From NCBI GenBank assembly GCA_008828725.1, contig MEHQ01001542.1:382321-446320 (forward strand): 64,000 nucleotides of DNA, in the 5' to 3' direction. Origin of the DNA: Saccharina japonica. Taxonomy: Eukaryota; Sar; Phaeophyceae; Laminariales; Laminariaceae. This document shows positions 61,601 to 64,000 of the stretch, piece by piece. The position numbers and the translations under genes are program-made. Under the pieces are notes generated by a model that saw only the letters and a list, made by a program, of their open reading frames with translations, did no database searches and was not told where the DNA came from. The stretch's first letter is position 1. The number at the start of each line of letters is the position of its first letter.

Positions 61601-64000
61601 TGGGAGCCAGCGCGAGGGGTGCCTGCCTAGGCGCTGAAACCCTCGTCTTACACCGATGAATGCTGATAATTTTGCTTGGCAGCCGACGAGTGCTACGGTA
61701 AAGGTAGCACTTTTTGGCTGGATGTTTTCTGAACGATCGGGCTCCTTAATCAAAATTCGTCGGACTTGAATTCTTGTGACGAAATATGTTTCGGGCTATA
61801 CTTCGGTCATGAGATTTCTCATCCGGCAGCACTTTTACTTGCCTCCAAAATCGTGTTTTCGGTGAGGCGTTACGCTCCTTAAGTGAGTAGCTCAGAAGAA
61901 ACGTGGTGCACCTCTGCCGAAGCATGCGTCAGCCAGGGGGGGTGAACCTACATACGTATATAGGCAGTGTATCCTGTCTACGTGAGCGGTATGACTGCGC
62001 CAGCGTACATGAAGCAACGCTCAACGGTGAAGAAGAGTGCTTCGAGTTTGTCCATGACATGGCAGTCATGTGTATTTCTTGTGGTTAAACGGTTCTGCGC
62101 CCTTGCGGAAGCAATGATGTCATTGATAATTGCAATGATTGCTTCCACAAGGGCAAGTAACCCTTCAACCACAGAAAAACGCATGCTCACCAAGTCACGG
62201 ACAGACTGCAAGCCCCCGTCTACGCCGGTGAGCGTTGCGTCATGTACTTAGCAGCCAGAGCAGGGGGGGGGTTGGCAACCTGCCTTCGTAGACAGTATAA
62301 CTCCCGTGCTATACCGATGAGTGTTGATCCGTTTGCATACCAGCAAGGGGGGGAGGTGATAATCCTACCCACGTAGGTAGAATAACCTGTCTACGTGAGC
62401 GGTATAACGGCTAAAACGTGAACGAAGCAACGCTCGTATGTGTAGACGGGCGCTTAAAGCTTGTCCACGACCCGGTAGCCATGTGTCTTTTTGTGGTTAA
62501 ACTGTTCCCTGACCTTGCGGAAGCAATCATTATATTGAGAATGACAACGATTGCTTTTGCAAGGGCAGGGAATGCTTGAACCACAGCAAGACGCACGCTT
62601 ACCAGGTCACGACGAACTCCAAGCCCCCGTCCATACCTGTGAGCGTTGCTTTATTTACGTAGCAGTCAGAGGGAGGGGGGAGGGTGATAAAAGCCTGCCT
62701 GGGTAGCCAGTATAAACCCCGTCTTGCACCGATGAGTGGTAGTTAATTTGCTTAGTAGTCAGGGTGGTGGGGTGGGCGCACTCATTTGTTGCTTGCCTTA
62801 GTCATTTGACCGTTAACCACGCACCCCTTTCGAAACGGGGGGGTGTTAAACCTGCCAAACCTTCCTACGTGGGCAGTATGGCCTGTCTACGTGAGCGGTA
62901 TAACTACTGCAACGTAAGTAAAGCAACGATCACCTGTGTAGGCGGAGGCTTGCAGTTTATCCCATAGAGGGTAGCTGTAAGTTTCTTCTACGGCCGACGT
63001 AGGGTTAGGGTAAGGATGACAGCATGGACTGCATTGATTTATTTTTTGGTGTGACCAGATCCAGAGACAGCAATGGGTATACTAGTGTCTGCCTCGTGAG
63101 TGCCTCACGATATACACACTACGTGATACGATCAGTCATCATTCCCTTTGTGCGGAGTTGAGGTTCTCCACCCCGCACAAATGATCTACAACTCGACCGC
63201 CAGCCGTGGTAACCGCCAAAAAACAAAGCAAAAAACACGATACACTACTGTAGTTGTCTTTCTCACGCAGCGAGAGGCGTGTTTTACAGCGTCGTCGCCA
63301 GCCGACGCCAACCCAACCTACACCATATAATATATGTTTAGGTGGGGAGTGCAAAACCTACCTACGTCTATAGGCAGTATAGCCTGTCTACATGAGCGGT
63401 ATAACTGCGCCAGCGTACATGAAGCAACGGTTCACCGGTGTAGACGGAGGCTTCCAGTTTGTCCATGACATGGTAGGCATGTGTATTTCTTGTGGTGGAA
63501 CGGTTCTGCACCCTTGCGGAAGCAATCATGTCATCGATAATTGCAATGATTGCTTCCACAAGGGCAGGTAACCCTTCAACCACAGAAAGACACATGCTCA
63601 CCAAGTCATGGACAAACTGCAAGCCCCCGTCTACGCCGGCGAGCGTTGCTTCATGTATTTCGCAGCTAAAGCAGGGGGAGAGTGATATCCTGCCTGCGTA
63701 GGCAGTACAACCCTCGCCTTACACCGATAAGTGTTGGTTTGTTTGCATACCATCCAGGGGGGGGTGGTAATCCTACCCACGTAGGTAGAACAACCTGTCT
63801 ACGTGAGTGGTATGACTGCTAAAACGTGAACGAAGCAACGCTCAGATGTGTAGACGGGCGCTTAAAGCTTGTCCACGACCCGGTAGCCATGTGTCTTTTT
63901 GTGGTTAAAATGTTCCCTGACCTTGCGGAAGCAATCATTATCTTGAGAATGACAACGATTGCTTTTGCAAGGGCAGGGAATGCTTGAACCACAGCAAGAC
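46385..64000 (+). CDS. TADA2: TADA2/ADA2-like transcriptional adaptor, 5' part (exons 1 and 2), runs off the right edge
   Basis: ADA2 is the SAGA-family co-activator subunit that links the Gcn5 acetyltransferase module. Exon 1 (46385-46612) starts at an ATG after a purine-rich leader, encodes a Ser/Glu/Asp-rich N-terminus and ends DQPCHGCRKYLPR at a strong GTGAGTG donor. Exon 2 (52936-53077, or its duplicate 54770-54911) continues in phase 0: TCYFRCAVC, SVDLCDACFRQGMGPEGHEK, SHAYHVMDKLAAPLF. Together they form an ADA2-type ZZ zinc finger with three CxxC pairs and a terminal His pair, ending in the family-typical HaYrVMDnL..Pl. The SANT (DW...EE..LL..) and later exons are not found up to 64 kb. 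The 6.3 kb first intron is long for this window and contains another coding-like block at 49.2-49.7 kb. Identity is from recalled family patterns. Confidence 0.82.
47505..47542 (+). other. tRNA 3'-half-like sequence (orphan B box)
   Basis: GCAGGTTCGAGTCCTGC forms a perfect 5-bp T arm with a consensus pol III B box, followed by CGACGACGCCA like an acceptor strand with CCA. No matching 5' acceptor (GTCGTCG) or D arm lies at tRNA distance, so it is a fragment or a SINE-type relic. Confidence 0.4.
48896..49005. mobile_element. GGACCATAGTAAATAGGACC MITE, copy 8
   Basis: CTAGGGACCATAAAAAATAG ... ATTTACTATGGTCCCCCGTA ATA, in the first TADA2 intron. Confidence 0.75.
49206..49363 (+). CDS. Possible exon with RGS-like motif
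   Basis: After CCCCATCCCCAG the frame reads LTRAFSSVAMLLHFDGDLIF then EEHLQMEYAAENLW up to a GTGAGG donor. EFxxENLxFW-type sequence is typical of RGS domains. It lies inside the long first TADA2 intron. The next candidate exon does not join in frame, and no further RGS sequence is found, so it may be a relic or a nested gene. Confidence 0.3.
49386..49572. repeat. (CCTTG)n microsatellite
   Basis: About 35 CCTTG/GCCTT pentamers between the two possible exons at 49.2 and 49.6 kb. The long Leu/Ala/Pro- or Gly/Lys-rich frames across it are repeat products. Confidence 0.95.
49612..49734 (+). CDS. Possible exon, unrecognised
   Basis: After GTGACCCCAG the frame reads MDWGMSGETSLLEGKPGFAL then DFNFFVEDNTVVIDEADARE, with coding-like third positions, before a GGGTGCG donor-like site. 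Joining to the RGS-like block upstream would create TGA. Confidence 0.3.
51000..51090. mobile_element. Stowaway-like MITE, copy 4
   Basis: TACCACTCTG...TCCCGAAATGTAAGAA ... TTCTTATATTTCGGGACAGA GGGGTA, with an AT-rich core. Confidence 0.7.
52923..54537 (+). repeat. 1.6 kb direct repeat, copy A
   Basis: It matches 54757-56371 nearly base for base. The differences I see are an N at 53558 and a cluster of about eight substitutions at 53888-53930. The match ends exactly at the single N at 54538. It contains TADA2 exon 2 and the following intron. Confidence 0.95.
52936..53077 (+). CDS. TADA2: TADA2 exon 2, copy A (ZZ finger)
   Basis: 142 nt, phase 0 to 1, CYFRCAVCTPSVDLCDACFR then GHEKSHAYHVMDKLAAPLFT, with donor GGTGAGCG. 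The base sequence is identical to copy B. Using both copies in one mRNA would shift frame (142 is not a multiple of 3), so only one can be used. Confidence 0.85.
54757..56371 (+). repeat. 1.6 kb direct repeat, copy B
   Basis: Second copy, separated from copy A by about 220 bp of unrelated sequence. Both copies hold the AGCAGCCAGG...CCTGCCTACGT intron motif that recurs between the hairpins at 58-64 kb. Confidence 0.95.
54770..54911 (+). CDS. TADA2: TADA2 exon 2, copy B (duplicate)
   Basis: An exact copy of 52936-53077, offset by 1834 bp, with the same acceptor CTCTCTAG and donor GGTGAGCG. It may be a mutually exclusive duplicate exon or an allelic/assembly duplication. Confidence 0.8.
56410..56955. 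repeat. ~275 bp tandem duplication
   Basis: Two copies (56418-56690 and 56693-56955) each starting AAGCGTCAGGTTCCGAGAGT TCAATTCTCG and running to TTTTCGGGGTGCT. The starting segment CGAGAGTTCAATTCTCG is a T-arm-like hairpin. Confidence 0.9.
57125..57275 (+). repeat. Dispersed repeat with CGAGGATTTCGTCGAAACTC end, two partial copies
   Basis: TGTCGAGGATTTCGTCGAAA occurs twice (57129 and about 57204), the second followed by GCGTGTGATACTTGGTAGAT, separated by an A-rich AAAAATAAAAAAC stretch. Confidence 0.65.
57660..58035. repeat. ~43 bp degenerate tandem repeat
   Basis: Seven to eight units of GTAGCCGGATCCCGCAAAAA ... CCCGTTGAGTCCCGTCG (variants GGCTAGATCCTGTAAAAAAC), immediately left of palindrome H1. 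Confidence 0.8.
58122..58315. repeat. ADA2-ZZ exon palindrome H1
   Basis: Inverted repeat with arms of about 85 bp. The 3' arm in sense reads SYxVMDNLQVPFYIG and then GGTGAGCG, the same codon spacing as the end of TADA2 exon 2 (AYHVMDKLAAPLFTG then GGTGAGCG). The 5' arm is an antisense copy. Upstream codons are broken (TAA after HKGI). Confidence 0.85.
58360..58862 (+). mobile_element. L element (~500 bp), full copy
   Basis: It starts GGGGGTACTCATGTCGCGCA CGGCCGTAG, continues CCTCGCATCCCTACAATGCC GGGACGGAGC, CGCGAAGCGCCGTGAGGT, GTGAGGCGGACTTGCATATG, CTTGTGCGGAGTTGAGATTC, TGTCTAGCTCACGCAGTGAG, and ends CGTCGCCAACCCAACCTATA plus an AT-rich tail. Its first ~75 bp are related to the S element. 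No ORF of note. Another L copy begins at its 3' end. Confidence 0.85.
58864..59335 (+). mobile_element. L element, second full-length-class copy
   Basis: Head-to-tail with the previous copy: GGGGGGGGTGTACTCGTTAT ... CTACAATGCCGGG variant CTGCAATGCCGGGACGGAGC ... GTTGTCTAGCTCACG; the 3' end is truncated before the CGTCGCC phrase. Confidence 0.85.
59355..60745. repeat. Region rich in the palindrome ACTTCCATGGAAGT
   Basis: CTTCCATGGAAG or single-mismatch forms occur at both ends (59370-59398; then about 20 times in 60268-60735) around an AT-rich and then GC-rich centre. No gene recognised; ORFs are short. Confidence 0.85.
60755..60840 (+). mobile_element. L element 3'-end fragment
   Basis: GATCGCGCAGTGAGCGGCTT ... 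GTCGTTGCCAACCGACGCCA ACC plus TATATATA tail. Confidence 0.65.
60988..61200. repeat. ADA2-ZZ exon palindrome H2
   Basis: The 3' arm reads LHKGMEPFTHKKQTHSYRIM then DTLQ before a stop, aligned with FRQGMGPEGHEKSHAYHVMDKL of TADA2 exon 2. The splice donor GGTGAGCG is intact. The 5' arm is the inverted copy. Confidence 0.88.
61384..61593. repeat. ADA2-ZZ exon palindrome H3
   Basis: Both arms encode the motif: the antisense arm reads GYRVMDNLQAPVYTG followed by GGTGAGCG, the sense arm RYRVMDNLHVPEYI followed by a mutated donor (GTTGAGCG). Confidence 0.88.
62011..62241. repeat. ADA2-ZZ exon palindrome H4
   Basis: The sense arm reads CFHKGK, stop, PFNHRKTHAHQVTDRLQAPV then YAG with donor GGTGAGCG. 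The antisense arm reads CFRKGAEPFNHKKYT and then VMDKLEALFFT. The palindrome centre is GCAATGATTGCTTCC, the DCF zinc-ligand segment. Confidence 0.9.
62424..62652. repeat. ADA2-ZZ exon palindrome H5
   Basis: The sense arm reads DCFCKGRECLNHSKTHAYQV, then a frameshift. The donor is changed to CTGTGAGCG. Confidence 0.87.
62777..62838 (+). mobile_element. S element inside the hairpin array
   Basis: GCACTCATTTGTTGCTTGCC ... ACGCACCCCTTTCGAAACGG, inserted in CAGTCAGGGTGGT|GTTAAACCTGCC. Other array units read CAGCCAGGGTGGTAAACCTG CC uninterrupted (e.g. 61306-61322). Confidence 0.8.
62930..62987. repeat. ADA2-ZZ palindrome, partial 5' arm
   Basis: Only the first ~58 bp of an antisense arm (AAGCAACGATCACCTGTG ...) remain. 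It is broken off just before sequence of the dispersed L element at about 63.03 kb. Confidence 0.7.
63035..63345 (+). mobile_element. L element 3' half
   Basis: TTTTTTGGTGTGACCAGATC ... GTGCGGAGTTGAGGTTCTCC ... CGAGAGGCGTGTTTTACAGC ... CCAACCCAACCTACACCATA. It interrupts the ADA2-ZZ hairpin array after the partial arm at 62987. Confidence 0.85.
63421..63652. repeat. ADA2-ZZ exon palindrome H6
   Basis: The sense arm reads IDNCNDCFHKGR, stop, PFNHRKTHAHQVMDKLQAPV then YAG. The antisense arm reads CFRKGAEPFHHKKYT and then YHVMDKLEASVYTG. It extends to the D-x-C-x-x-C-F zinc-ligand pair of the ZZ finger. Confidence 0.9.
63832..64000. repeat. ADA2-ZZ exon palindrome H7, cut by window end
   Basis: Nearly identical to H5 over the visible part (sense arm DCFCKGRECLNHSK at the edge). 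The array therefore continues past 64 kb. Confidence 0.88.

Noticed and set aside
58122..64000. CRISPR array
   Set aside because: Units are large palindromes with irregular spacing, protein-derived arms and eukaryotic splice donors; no short direct repeats with unique spacers.

Overview
The window is nuclear DNA of an intron-rich photosynthetic eukaryote. Compact exons of about 75-200 bp sit between introns of 0.2-7 kb, with long C/T-rich tracts before the AG acceptors. Two of the three recognisable genes belong to photorespiration. A brown alga or related stramenopile fits best (inference from gene structure and repeat style, not proven). Single Ns, one 25-N gap and near-duplicate blocks beside them indicate a draft assembly.

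Left third (0.4-19.2 kb, minus strand): the N-terminal half of the mitochondrial glycine decarboxylase P protein (gcvP/GLDC) in ten recognisable exons. The C-terminal half lies beyond the left edge. One conserved exon is missing where a perfect (C22T)60 array sits. The introns carry microsatellites, MITEs, two large palindromes, and diverged copies of exon ends.

Middle (22.2-36.9 kb, plus strand): an essentially complete LrgB-family plastid glycolate/glycerate translocator (PLGG1-like) in ten exons, including one GC-AG intron and a decayed second copy of exon 8 beside the N gap. PLGG1 and gcvP are head to head about 3 kb apart. Their products act in the same C2 cycle: PLGG1 exports glycolate and imports glycerate at the plastid, and the P protein decarboxylates glycine in the mitochondrion.

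Right third: 36.9-46.4 kb has no recognised gene. It holds a CCAAT-bearing minisatellite, GATC-rich elements, and faint coding-like segments on the minus strand at 43-45.7 kb. From 46.4 kb on the plus strand runs the 5' part of a TADA2/ADA2-like SAGA adaptor gene (exon 1 at 46385; the ZZ-finger exon 2 present twice in a 1.6 kb direct repeat). The SANT and later exons are not in the window.

The most unusual feature is at 58.1-64 kb, downstream of ADA2 exon 2. At least seven palindromic units of about 190-230 bp occur there, and both arms are diverged copies of the 3' half of an ADA2-type ZZ-finger exon plus its splice donor. They are arranged as long hairpins in what should be an ADA2 intron. 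Several repeat families run through the window: a ~500 bp element (L) and a related ~60 bp element (S) with visible empty and filled sites, a ~110 bp palindromic MITE, a Stowaway-like MITE, a TTAA-flanked piggyBac-like MITE and a GATC-rich element.
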